Of a DNA stretch of 64,000 nt, positions 52,395 through 60,442 are shown one piece after another. The notes beneath the pieces were generated by a model that did not search any database, was not told the DNA's origin, and worked only from the letters and a program-made list of their open reading frames with translations. Each line of letters opens with the position of its first letter. The stretch's first letter is position 1. The stretch lies in contig NZ_QCXY01000001.1 of NCBI RefSeq assembly GCF_003347495.1, positions 1,380,803-1,444,802 on the forward strand. Direction: 5' to 3'. This DNA is from Pleomorphovibrio marinus. Lineage in GTDB: Bacteria > Bacteroidota > Bacteroidia > Cytophagales > Cyclobacteriaceae. The translations under genes were made by a program, and so were the position numbers.

Positions 52395-53720
52395 ATGAAT
52401 AAACATTGCTTTTTGATGATAGGGAGTTTCCTGATGATGTCCTCCCTATTAGCCCAAAACAAAATAGAGTTTCAAGAGCGTACCCTGGATAATGGTCTGA
52501 ACCTGATCATGCACCGGGACAACAGCACACCAATAGTTGCGGTTGCGGTCTTGTATCATGTAGGTTCGAAAAACGAAAAGCCTGACCGTACAGGTTTTGC
52601 ACATTTCTTTGAGCATTTACTTTTTGAAGGCACAGAAAACATAGGGAGGGGCGAGTACATGGAAAAAGTAGAGTCCATTGGGGGAACCTTAAATGCCTTT
52701 ACCTCCAATGACATTACCTACTATTACGAAATTGTGCCTTCCAATTATCTGGAAACTGCTTTATATATGGAAAGTGAGCGCATGCTTCACCCCAAAATCG
52801 ATCAAGTAGGAGTGGATACCCAGAGGGAAGTCATCAAAGAGGAAAAGCGGCAAAGAGAGGACAACAGGCCCTATGGCAGCATTTTAAGGGAAACCATGAA
52901 ACGGGCTTACCAAGAACACCCCTACCAATGGGTAGTGATTGGGTCCATGGATCATTTAGATGCTGCTACCTTGGAAGAGTTTGCTCAGTTTCATGCCGAT
53001 TTTTACGTTCCTAATAACGCCACACTTGTGCTTGCAGGAGACATTGATTATGAACAGGCCGAAGAATGGGTGAGCAAGTATTTTGAAGAAATACCCTCCG
53101 GCCCAGAGGAGTTTTTCAGACCTTCAGTCGATGAACCCAAAAAAGAATCGGAGATAAGGGATATTGTCTATGATGATATTCAGATTCCCGCCATTATCCA
53201 AGCCTACAATTTGCCCCCTAAAAACCACCCGGACTCCTATGCTTTGGATATGCTGTCCACCTACCTTACAGGGGGGAATTCATCCCTCTTGACCAAAGAA
53301 CTGGTGGATAACCAACAGAAAGCCCTAGGTGTATATGCATTTCCCTTGGAGCTCGAAGATGGGGGTATTTTTATCATGCAGGCCTTGCCCAATATGGGTG
53401 TGGACCCCGATGACTTGGAAAGTGAAGTGGACAGGCTTATAAAGGAGGTAAAAGCCTCGGGTATTTCTGAAAGGGAATTCGAGAAACTCCAAAATATCAT
53501 GGAAAATAACATAGTAAGCCAAAACAGTTCCATGGAAGGCATAGCCCAAAACTTGGCCATGGCAAGGGTATTTTATGGTGACCCCAACTATGTAAATAAG
53601 GAACTGGAGTATTATCGAAAAGTAAGCAAAGAGGATATAAAACGAGTGGCCAATGAATACCTGAGGACAGACGGTAGAGTAGTATTGCATTACCTTCCTA
53701 AGCCTCAGGATAATGATTAA
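52395..53720 (+). CDS. M16 family zinc peptidase, catalytic subunit
   Basis: Starting at ATG 52395 the protein has 441 residues with a signal peptide (MNKHCFLMIGSFLMMSSLLA). The inverted zinc motif HxxEH is HFFEH at 70-74 in GFAHFFEHLLFEGT, with the downstream Glu in REVIKEEKRQRED. The second, inactive M16 domain lacks the motif. M16 enzymes degrade peptides inside a chamber formed with a second subunit; the next gene encodes such a partner. It should act in the periplasm. It lies 31 bases before the partner gene. Confidence 0.93.
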   Translation: MNKHCFLMIGSFLMMSSLLAQNKIEFQERTLDNGLNLIMHRDNSTPIVAVAVLYHVGSKNEKPDRTGFAHFFEHLLFEGTENIGRGEYMEKVESIGGTLNAFTSNDITYYYEIVPSNYLETALYMESERMLHPKIDQVGVDTQREVIKEEKRQREDNRPYGSILRETMKRAYQEHPYQWVVIGSMDHLDAATLEEFAQFHADFYVPNNATLVLAGDIDYEQAEEWVSKYFEEIPSGPEEFFRPSVDEPKKESEIRDIVYDDIQIPAIIQAYNLPPKNHPDSYALDMLSTYLTGGNSSLLTKELVDNQQKALGVYAFPLELEDGGIFIMQALPNMGVDPDDLESEVDRLIKEVKASGISEREFEKLQNIMENNIVSQNSSMEGIAQNLAMARVFYGDPNYVNKELEYYRKVSKEDIKRVANEYLRTDGRVVLHYLPKPQDND

Positions 53721-53751
53721 TAGTAGTGTTTAGACTTAACTTCTCTTAAAA

Positions 53752-55803
53752 ATGAAATATATATTCATCAACCTCGCCTTTCTTTTTTTGATCGTGGGAA
53801 ATCATGCCTTGGCCCAGGTGGACAGGAGCAGCTATCCCTCCCCGGCTCCAGCACCGGAAATACAGATGGGGGATGCCCATTCCTTCACTTTGGAAAATGG
53901 GTTGAAAGTATTTGTCGTGGAAAACCAAAAACTGCCCAGAGTGGCTTTCTCCCTGATCTTGGAAAGGGATCCCATTACAGAAGGGGATAAAGCAGGCATG
54001 TCGGGGTTTGTGGGAGAAATGATGATGGGAGGAACCACCAACAGAAGCAAGGATGAGCTCGATGATTCCATTGACTTTATTGGTGCATCCTTGAGAGCAT
54101 CTTCCAACTCCGTCTATGCCTCCTCATTAAAAAAGCACCAGGAAAAGACACTGGAATTGATGGCTGATGTGCTGTTCAACCCGATATTTCCTGAACAGGA
54201 GTTGGAAAAACTGAGAAAACAAGCCTTGACTGCATTGGCCCAGAGCAAGGACAGCCCAAATAGCATTTCGGGGAGGTTAACCTCCGCGTTGAACTACGGA
54301 AAAGACCATCCATATGGGGAAACTGAATCGGAACAAACCCTAAATAACATTCAGGTAAGCGACATAAAAGAATATTATGACACTTATTTCAAACCTAATA
54401 TTGCTTATTTAGCTATTGTAGGAGATATCACCCCGGAAGAAGCTGCACCCTTAGTGGAAAAGTATTTCGGTGAATGGGAACCGGGGGAAGTACCAAATCA
54501 TGAATATGAGACACCTACCCCACCGGCAACCCATCAAGTAGCCCTGGTAGATAGGCCATCCTCAGTGCAATCCGTTGTAAGGATTACCTATCCCGTGGTG
54601 ATGCGATTGGATCATCCCGATTATTTGGTAACAAGAGTGCTGAACGGAATTTTGGGAGGTGGTACCTCCTCCAGACTTTTCCAAAACCTGCGTGAAGACA
54701 AGGGATATACTTATGGTGCCAATTCCAGTTTCGGTGCCGACAAGCTGGTAGCCAGTTTTACGGTTTATGCAGATGTAAAGCAAACTGCCACAGACAGTGC
54801 CATCAATGAAATGCTTTATGAAATCCGAAATATGGCCGAAAATGGTGTTACCGAAAAAGAACTGGAAATAGCGAAGGCAACCATAGGTGGTTCGTTTGGA
54901 CGTTCACTGGAGCAGCCATCCACTATAGCCAGTTTTGCCATTAACGCAGAGCGCTATGGTTTGCCTGACGATTTTTATTCCGCCTACCTGCAAAGGCTCA
55001 ATGCTATTACCGTAGAGGAAGTGAATGAAGCGGCTAACAAATACCTAAAACCCGAAAACCTCTACATCACGGTCGTAGGGAATGGCAATGAAATATATGA
55101 CAAGCTTACTGCATTTGGGGAGGTGCAAAAGTATACCAATATGGGGGATCCAGAGCGGGAACTGGAATTGGGAGATATAGATATTTCTGCGGCCGATGTC
55201 ATTGAAAATTACATTCAGGCAATAGGCGGAAGGGAGTCTGCATCGGCTCTTGAAACAGCAAAAATGCGGCTATCCGCAGAAATTCAAGGTACTAAATTAA
55301 ATATGATTGTACTGTATGACGTTCCAAAGCAAAGGATGATGCAAAGGATGCTTATGATGGGCAACGAAGCCAGCAAAACAATCATAAAGGACGGGAAAGC
55401 TACCGTAAATGCGATGGGACAATCCCAAACCCTTCCAGATGAGAAATTCGAAGACGTGAAAATGTCCATGTGGATCATCCCTGAACTCCATTATGAAAAT
55501 ATGGGCTATTCCCTAGAACTAGAAGGTCTGAGGGAAATTGACGGAAAGGAAGCCTACAAAGTAGTGGTTTCAAATCCTACAGGCGGCACAATTACCAATT
55601 ATTATAGTGTTGAGTCCGCCATGAAGTTAAAAAGTGAAAGCCAGGTAGAGGGAGAAACCACTTATTTGGCCTATGAGGAATTCGAAGGGGTGAAACTGCC
55701 CGTTGAAATTTCACTGCAATCCCCTATGATTCCCTTTCCTATCAACTCCAAATTGGAAGATTTAGAAATCAACCCTACATTTACGGAAGAAGATTTTAAT
55801 TGA
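53752..55803 (+). CDS. M16 family non-catalytic subunit fused to a LolA-like domain
   Basis: The 683-residue protein has a signal peptide (MKYIFINLAFLFLIVGNHAL), two M16 domains (residues 35-470) and a C-terminal domain (477-683). The zinc motif is lost: the segment AGMSGFVGEMMMGGT aligns with GFAHFFEHLLFEGT of the preceding protein, with Gly in place of both first His and Glu. The R/Y substrate-chamber motif EDKGYTYGANSSF is kept. The C-terminal domain is similar to the whole product of the next gene, so the two share an ancestor. A complex with the catalytic subunit is likely. Confidence 0.9.
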   Translation: MKYIFINLAFLFLIVGNHALAQVDRSSYPSPAPAPEIQMGDAHSFTLENGLKVFVVENQKLPRVAFSLILERDPITEGDKAGMSGFVGEMMMGGTTNRSKDELDDSIDFIGASLRASSNSVYASSLKKHQEKTLELMADVLFNPIFPEQELEKLRKQALTALAQSKDSPNSISGRLTSALNYGKDHPYGETESEQTLNNIQVSDIKEYYDTYFKPNIAYLAIVGDITPEEAAPLVEKYFGEWEPGEVPNHEYETPTPPATHQVALVDRPSSVQSVVRITYPVVMRLDHPDYLVTRVLNGILGGGTSSRLFQNLREDKGYTYGANSSFGADKLVASFTVYADVKQTATDSAINEMLYEIRNMAENGVTEKELEIAKATIGGSFGRSLEQPSTIASFAINAERYGLPDDFYSAYLQRLNAITVEEVNEAANKYLKPENLYITVVGNGNEIYDKLTAFGEVQKYTNMGDPERELELGDIDISAADVIENYIQAIGGRESASALETAKMRLSAEIQGTKLNMIVLYDVPKQRMMQRMLMMGNEASKTIIKDGKATVNAMGQSQTLPDEKFEDVKMSMWIIPELHYENMGYSLELEGLREIDGKEAYKVVVSNPTGGTITNYYSVESAMKLKSESQVEGETTYLAYEEFEGVKLPVEISLQSPMIPFPINSKLEDLEINPTFTEEDFN

Positions 55804-55823
55804 TTTACCATTTTACTATAGCA

Positions 55824-56543
55824 ATGAATAACTTAAAATCCTTTTATCTGACAGGTCTAGCAGCGCTGGCCTTTTGCGCACAGGTTATGGCCGAAATTGA
55901 TTTGCCCGTCCAGACCTCTGATAAAAGCCCCAAAGAAATTATAGAAAGGTATATTGAGGCCATTGGGGGAAAAGGAAAAATCCAGGAAATCAAGAATGTC
56001 ACCCAGGTGATGGAGGCAAACGTTCAGGGTATGGAAATGGAAATCAGCTCCACCAGTGACCAGGAGAACAAAAGGTTAATGCAGCAAACCGCCTTAAATG
56101 GTAACGTCATGTCCAAAACTGTTGTAAGGGACGGCAAGGGGTATATCAGTGCCATGGGGCAAACCCAGGACTTAGAAGGGGATCAACTAGATGCCGTAAA
56201 TATGCAGATGTATCCTTTTCCTGAGTTGCATTATGAGGAAATGGGTTTCACCCTGAGCAGTGGTGAGATATCGGAGGTAGATGGTGAAAAAGCCTATACC
56301 ATCATGATATCCACGCCCCAAGGCATGGAAACAAAAGAATATTATAGTATGGAATCAGGCCTTAAATTACGGGTGTCCTCAGAAACCACAGGCGAAATCA
56401 CTTATGGCAATTATCAAGAGACAGAGGGAATTCTTTTTCCTATGCTAATGACAATTTCCAACCAAATGCTACCCTCGGCCATAGAGGCTAAAATTATCAC
56501 ACTGAGGTTTAATGATAATTTGGATCCTTCATTATTTGAGTAA
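55824..56543 (+). CDS. Secreted protein homologous to the C-terminal domain of the preceding M16 protein
   Basis: The 239-residue protein starts at ATG 55824, which is 20 bases after the previous stop; a TTG at 55800 would overlap it. It has a signal peptide (MNNLKSFYLTGLAALAFCAQ). Its mature part repeats the fused domain of the preceding gene, for example FPELHYEEMGFTL against IPELHYENMGYSL, and EYYSMESGLKLR against NYYSVESAMKLK. The fold may be of the outer-membrane lipoprotein carrier (LolA-like) type, but this is from pattern only. It ends the M16 operon; a hairpin follows at 56648. Confidence 0.8.
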   Translation: MNNLKSFYLTGLAALAFCAQVMAEIDLPVQTSDKSPKEIIERYIEAIGGKGKIQEIKNVTQVMEANVQGMEMEISSTSDQENKRLMQQTALNGNVMSKTVVRDGKGYISAMGQTQDLEGDQLDAVNMQMYPFPELHYEEMGFTLSSGEISEVDGEKAYTIMISTPQGMETKEYYSMESGLKLRVSSETTGEITYGNYQETEGILFPMLMTISNQMLPSAIEAKIITLRFNDNLDPSLFE

Positions 56544-56647
56544 ATAACAAATAAAAAATAGGGCATCACGAGAACGTCACACTTAGAATTGAAAATTGGC
56601 ATTTTCGGAAAGTAAATGACATTTGATTTCTCGCAACCCTGCCCTGG

Positions 56648-56687
56648 TTTTATTCAGGGGGCCGCAACGCTTGCGGCATGAATAAAA
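56648..56687 (+). repeat. Long two-part hairpin
   Basis: TTTTATTCA (56648-56656) pairs with TGAATAAAA (56679-56687), and inside it GCCGCAA (56661-56667) pairs with TTGCGGC (56671-56677) over a three-base loop CGC. The shape suggests a mobile palindromic unit or a terminator for the M16 operon, but the hairpin is 100 bases after its last gene and no clean T run follows. Confidence 0.6.
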
Positions 56688-56712
56688 TAATTGTCTTTTG
56701 CAATATCAAAAA

Positions 56713-57485
56713 TTAGCATTTTTCCAATGAATTTTTAGGTGATATGTTAATGGTAAGGATTCGATCAGGCCGTTTATTGGATCCTGAAAGCCCTGTGAGA
56801 AGCCCATTCCTTCCCAACAAATCCTGGGTTAGAACTTCAACAGGATGGGTTCCTTTAGGCAGATCAGCAGGCAGCTTTCCTGCCCAAATAGGATTCGAAG
56901 GCCATGGGACATCTATTTTCCACCCAAAGCCCCATCAGCCCTTCTACTGTTTTCGAGACTAAGGTCTAAAAATTCGTTTAGACCATGCATCCACTCAATA
57001 TATGGGTCCGGTTTTGAGACCAGACTGAGGGGGCAATCCGCACTTTCGTTCGTCCTCATTTCCGCAATTGACCTTTCAGAACCGGAAAACAAATTAAACC
57101 CCTTTTGCATGGAAGTGAGTTTCTCGGCAGCAATATCATTGGGTAAAAAGATGTTCATCTGGTAATCCGCTGGCCTTCTCACGGCTTTAAATTGGATTTT
57201 GTAGCCTGTCCCTTCAATGCGCGGAATACTGTATCCATATGGGGCACCATCATTCTTGGGGGCATGGGGTATTCCGGTTTCATCCTTCAGCTCGCCCCAC
57301 AACTTCCACTTACCGTTGCATTGATAAAATGATGGTGGGGAGAAGCTCCCTCCCATGAAAGTAGCGTATCTTTTCTCATCCAATAAGATATCTCTATTGT
57401 GGTCATGATTGTCAAGTGTAATACCAAAGGCCGCATCAGTACCTATACACTCCTCTACCACATCATGGGAAACATAATTAACCAC
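56713..57485 (-). pseudogene. Broken calcineurin-like phosphoesterase, C-terminal part, frameshifted
   Basis: The frame 57485-56913 encodes MVNYVSHDVVEECIGTD... with the C-terminal domain of calcineurin-like phosphoesterases: GGSFSPP, NDGAPYGYSIPRIEGTGY, ADYQMNIFLPND and DPYIEWMHGLNEF. It hits a stop at 56913, but a second frame continues on the same strand from about 56927 to 56713 with the expected end PSNPIWAGKLPADLPKGTHP, VEVLTQDLLGR. The total length is not a multiple of three, so a frameshift lies near 56913-56990. The N-terminal metallophosphatase domain is missing as well, since a stop lies immediately upstream of 57485. This is a decayed gene. Confidence 0.75.
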
Positions 57486-57530
57486 TTTTTATTTCGACGA
57501 TAGGAGGCAGGCAAACTGGTCTACCATATT

Positions 57531-57565
57531 AAAGAGGCTGGCTCCTATTCTGAGCCAACCTCTTT
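57531..57565 (-). terminator. Terminator of the DoxX gene
   Basis: AAAGAGGCTGGCTC (57531-57544) and GAGCCAACCTCTTT (57552-57565) pair with a single mismatch around a seven-base loop. It lies 11 bases after the DoxX stop on the minus strand. The T run after the stem is short. Confidence 0.7.
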
Positions 57566-57575
57566 CCTCAACAAT

Positions 57576-58019
57576 CTACCAGTTAGGATGCGTTTTCATG
57601 TAATGGTCCAATGAAAATTTTCCACTGCCAAAGACCAAAAAGATGATCAGGAGTACAAACACTGCCAAAGACATTTCAAACTCCAAGTTGTTGGAGACAG
57701 ATAGGAATCCTTGATTGATGTTCACGAAAAATACTGCCCCAAAAAGAATGGGAAGCTGAACTATTATTGCCATCCGGGTAAGTAGCCCCAAAGCAATCAA
57801 AATACCTCCTACCAAATGTGCAAAAGCCACATAATGTGCCAAGGCCATGTGGAAGAAACCAATATCCATTCCACTTATCAAGCCCATTAAAGCTTCTGTA
57901 TTCGAAATAAAGAGTATCCCTTTGTAAAGGATAAACAAACCTAATGCTACACGGACAAAATCAATCCACCTGGGATGGTGTGTGTCCGCCCAATGTTCGA
58001 TGTTGTGAATGAGTGCCAT
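57576..58019 (-). CDS. DoxX family membrane protein
   Basis: The 147-residue protein has four membrane helices: FVRVALGLFILYKGILFI, MALAHYVAFAHLVGGILIAL, LPILFGAVFFVNIN and LAVFVLLIIFLVFGSGKFSL. The first helix with RVALGLFILYKGILF and the GGILIALGLLTR motif fit DoxX. DoxX proteins take part in quinone or thiosulfate-linked redox in some organisms, but the role of most is unknown. It is followed by a clear hairpin and preceded by the M61 gene on the same strand after 87 bases. Confidence 0.85.
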   Translation of the reverse strand: MALIHNIEHWADTHHPRWIDFVRVALGLFILYKGILFISNTEALMGLISGMDIGFFHMALAHYVAFAHLVGGILIALGLLTRMAIIVQLPILFGAVFFVNINQGFLSVSNNLEFEMSLAVFVLLIIFLVFGSGKFSLDHYMKTHPNW

Positions 58020-58106
58020 AGTATGATTTATTTTGGGTTACCCTTAATGTACGATATTTTTGCACCTTCTGTTAAAAAAATAAGAGATTTTCCTAAGTAA
58101 ACCACG

Positions 58107-59753
58107 CTATTTCATCCATTTCTCCCTTATGGTAGCAGAGTGGCTAACCAAAAGCTCAAAATCATGGTAATAGGATTTAGCACTTTTTTTCAATTCGCAT
58201 AAGATTGATTTTCCCCTTCTGTTCGCCACTATCTGTATTCTGTCCTGAAGAATCTTGAAACTATTAATCCGATCCCCAAGCATAAGGGATTGATACGCTT
58301 CAGATTCCTGATGGAGCTTTCCAATTTCCCCTTTGGCATTAGCAGAGATCCCATATTGGCCTTCCAATAGGTCCTTTTTAGGTTTTTTGTGGCATTCAAT
58401 ACCCAGCATTTCAAGAGATTGTAGGAGAAGGGGGTAAATATCCTTGCGTCCAAAAATAAAGTCCTTATGAAAGGAATCGCAATTCAAGGAAGAACCCAAA
58501 TATACTTGTAGTAATTCTTGAACCTCTTGCATTTCATAGCCAAGATTGGCCTTACCATAGCTTTCCCAAAGCTTTTTCATAAACCTGGATAACGAGCTAC
58601 CTGCTTGCATCAATGCAATATCCAGGCAAAAGGCTAAAAGTGCTCCTCGGTTATAAATGCTAACTTTCTTGTCCGGAATCCCTGGCTGATAGCCATCCAA
58701 CCAGAGATCAAAACTCGATTCCGCTATGGACTGGTGCTTCCATGCACAACTGTTGAACTCCCTATCCATCATTTTGTGAAATTTTTCCAAATACCTTTCA
58801 AGGGTGAAGTAGCCAGTCTTTAATAGGTAAAGATCCCCCATGTAGGAGGTGATGCCTTCCAAGAGCCAACCAGACTCCATGTATGCTTCTTTTGAAAAAT
58901 CGTATGGCAATATTTCCTGGGGTCTAATCCTGCAAACATTCCAAAAGTGGTACAGTTCATGGCTGCTAACCCCGACTAATGCTTCCTGAAATTCCCGATT
59001 ATTTATTTGCTCTGCCGGACCCAAAGTAATCACCGTGGAATACTTGTGCTCTACCCCATGATAATGCCGATAAGGAAGTAATTGAAAGAGAAAATGGTAA
59101 TCCTCTGCAGGGAAATCTCCAAAATCCTCAATTTGCCTTTCTGTAAAGGCCTTGAAAGTTTCGAGAAGTTCCCCAACATCCATTTGCAGGCTACCTTGAA
59201 ACCAAAGATGGAAATTGCACCCACAAGTTTGGTAGGTGAAATGTTGTAGGGAATCTGAGGCAATCAAAGGGCTGTCCACCAAATGTTGGTAATTCCCAGC
59301 TATAAACACAAATGGTTCTTCGGTAGCCTTCAATGCTGTAGCGACTTTGTAAGTAGGTGGTACAACTAAACGCACCATTATGGGATCCTGTTCCCTGCCC
59401 TTGATCGCAAAAAGTAGGTTGATAAAATTGATGTACAGTTGCTCGGGATCCAACCAAGATCCCCCGGCATCCATTTGGGCCGCGTAGTAGTTGTAAGAAA
59501 TGGTATACCTGCCACTTTCTTCAGGGGTAAATGCCCAACTTTCCTTGGTAAGTTTATGGTGAGGCACCCTATGGCCATTAATTTCCACTCTAAAGTCCCT
59601 AATAAATTGAGCATAGTGGGCCATAAAATACCTTCCTGGCCTCCAGCTTGCCAATTGAAGGTTACAGGTTTCCCCCTCCTTGAAGTCAGCAGAAAGCTGA
59701 ATACTAATCAGTTGAGATGAAGGTACGGGGGTCTTAATCACACATTCGATCAT
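58107..59753 (-). CDS. M61 family metallopeptidase (glycyl aminopeptidase-like)
   Basis: The 548-residue protein has an N-terminal beta domain (SWRPGRYFMAHYAQFIRDFR near residues 40-60), a thermolysin-like catalytic domain with VSSHELYHFWNVCRIRP (the HExxH zinc motif) and a distal Glu in LLEGITSYMGDLYLL, and a short C-terminal PDZ-like part (LMLGDRINSFKILQ). M61 enzymes remove N-terminal glycine or alanine. No signal peptide is seen, so it is cytoplasmic here. A -7 box lies upstream. It is divergent from rpmH and is the only gene in this run on the minus strand apart from DoxX. Confidence 0.87.
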   Translation of the reverse strand: MIECVIKTPVPSSQLISIQLSADFKEGETCNLQLASWRPGRYFMAHYAQFIRDFRVEINGHRVPHHKLTKESWAFTPEESGRYTISYNYYAAQMDAGGSWLDPEQLYINFINLLFAIKGREQDPIMVRLVVPPTYKVATALKATEEPFVFIAGNYQHLVDSPLIASDSLQHFTYQTCGCNFHLWFQGSLQMDVGELLETFKAFTERQIEDFGDFPAEDYHFLFQLLPYRHYHGVEHKYSTVITLGPAEQINNREFQEALVGVSSHELYHFWNVCRIRPQEILPYDFSKEAYMESGWLLEGITSYMGDLYLLKTGYFTLERYLEKFHKMMDREFNSCAWKHQSIAESSFDLWLDGYQPGIPDKKVSIYNRGALLAFCLDIALMQAGSSLSRFMKKLWESYGKANLGYEMQEVQELLQVYLGSSLNCDSFHKDFIFGRKDIYPLLLQSLEMLGIECHKKPKKDLLEGQYGISANAKGEIGKLHQESEAYQSLMLGDRINSFKILQDRIQIVANRRGKSILCELKKSAKSYYHDFELLVSHSATIREKWMK

Positions 59754-59776
59754 AGGTTGGGGACTTGGTGTTCAAA

Positions 59777-59784
59777 CAAAAGTA
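59777..59784 (-). promoter_or_regulatory. Candidate -7 box of the M61 gene
   Basis: TACTTTTG on the minus strand (59784 to 59777) matches TAnnTTTG and lies 23 bases before the start codon. The only TTTG upstream is 12 bases away, so the -33 element is missing or unusual. Confidence 0.3.
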
Positions 59785-59792
59785 AGTAGTGG

Positions 59793-59823
59793 TTTGCAAA
59801 TAAAAAAAACCTACCTATCTTTG
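59793..59823 (+). promoter_or_regulatory. Promoter of rpmH-rnpA
   Basis: TTTG (59793-59796), 19 bases and TATCTTTG (59816-59823) match the consensus. Transcription should start near 59830, about 47 bases before the rpmH ATG. It overlaps the upstream region of the divergent M61 gene. Confidence 0.75.
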
Positions 59824-59876
59824 CACTCCTTTTATAAATGACGAAAAGATTACAAAAATTATAAAGCTCTAAAGCA

Positions 59877-60035
59877 ATGAAAAGAACGTTCCAACCTTCC
59901 CGCAGGAAAAGAAGAAACAAGCACGGTTTCAGGAAAAGGATGTCTACCGCAAACGGAAGAAGGGTTCTAAGGTCTAGAAGGGCCAAGGGAAGGCATAAGT
60001 TGTCGGTATCCTCAGAAAAAACCGTTAAGAAATAA
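59877..60035 (+). CDS. rpmH: Ribosomal protein bL34
   Basis: The 52-residue protein is encoded by ATG 59877 to TAA 60035. It reads [20 protein letters not shown] then [19 protein letters not shown], the standard bL34 sequence: MKRTFQPS and the HGFRKRMST core are invariant. A Bacteroidota C-terminal extension ([13 protein letters not shown]) follows. It lies 34 bases before rnpA, the usual rpmH-rnpA pair of the replication-origin region of many bacteria, though no dnaA or boxes are seen here. Confidence 0.97.
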   Translation: MKRTFQPSRRKRRNKHGFRKRMSTANGRRVLRSRRAKGRHKLSVSSEKTVKK

Positions 60036-60069
60036 TAACTTCGGGAGAACCCCGAAAAAAAGGACAAAG

Positions 60070-60432
60070 ATGGATGTAAAATTTCCCAAAACGGAAAGAC
60101 TGCATTCCAGAAAGTTAATCAAGGAACTTTTTGAAAAAGGTTCCTCTTTTTTTTTATATCCCTTCAAGGTCATTTGTTTACCCTACCCTTCCATTGAAAC
60201 TAACCAGGTACTTATTTCTGTTTCAAAGAAGAAGATAAGGAAAGCGGTATGTAGGAATTTGGTAAAAAGAAGGATCAAGGAAGCCTATCGTTTGAATAAA
60301 CACCTTTTACAAGCCAATAAGCAGGATAAGCAACTCATTGCATTCGTTTACGTATCTTCAGATTCAATGGGTTTTGATGAAATTCAAATTAAAATCCGCA
60401 AATGCCTGAATAGAATTATTAACAAAAAGTGA
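60070..60432 (+). CDS. rnpA: Ribonuclease P protein component
   Basis: RnpA is the protein subunit of RNase P, which cuts the 5' leader from tRNA precursors. The 120-residue protein has FPKTERLHSRKLIKELFEKG at the start and the RNR motif in VCRNLVKRRIKEAYRLNKHL. Basic residues dominate. It follows rpmH and precedes the S41 protease gene by 10 bases, so the transcript probably continues. yidC or yidD are not next to it, unlike the arrangement in proteobacteria. Confidence 0.95.
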   Translation: MDVKFPKTERLHSRKLIKELFEKGSSFFLYPFKVICLPYPSIETNQVLISVSKKKIRKAVCRNLVKRRIKEAYRLNKHLLQANKQDKQLIAFVYVSSDSMGFDEIQIKIRKCLNRIINKK

Positions 60433-60442
60433 TGATCAGCAC

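Noticed and set aside
56744..56962. 72-residue plus-strand open frame
   Set aside because: It is the complement of the broken phosphoesterase gene, which has clear domain motifs on the minus strand.
59877..60432. Replication origin next to rpmH-rnpA
   Set aside because: There are no dnaA, dnaN, gidA genes and no cluster of DnaA boxes; in Bacteroidota rpmH is often away from the origin.
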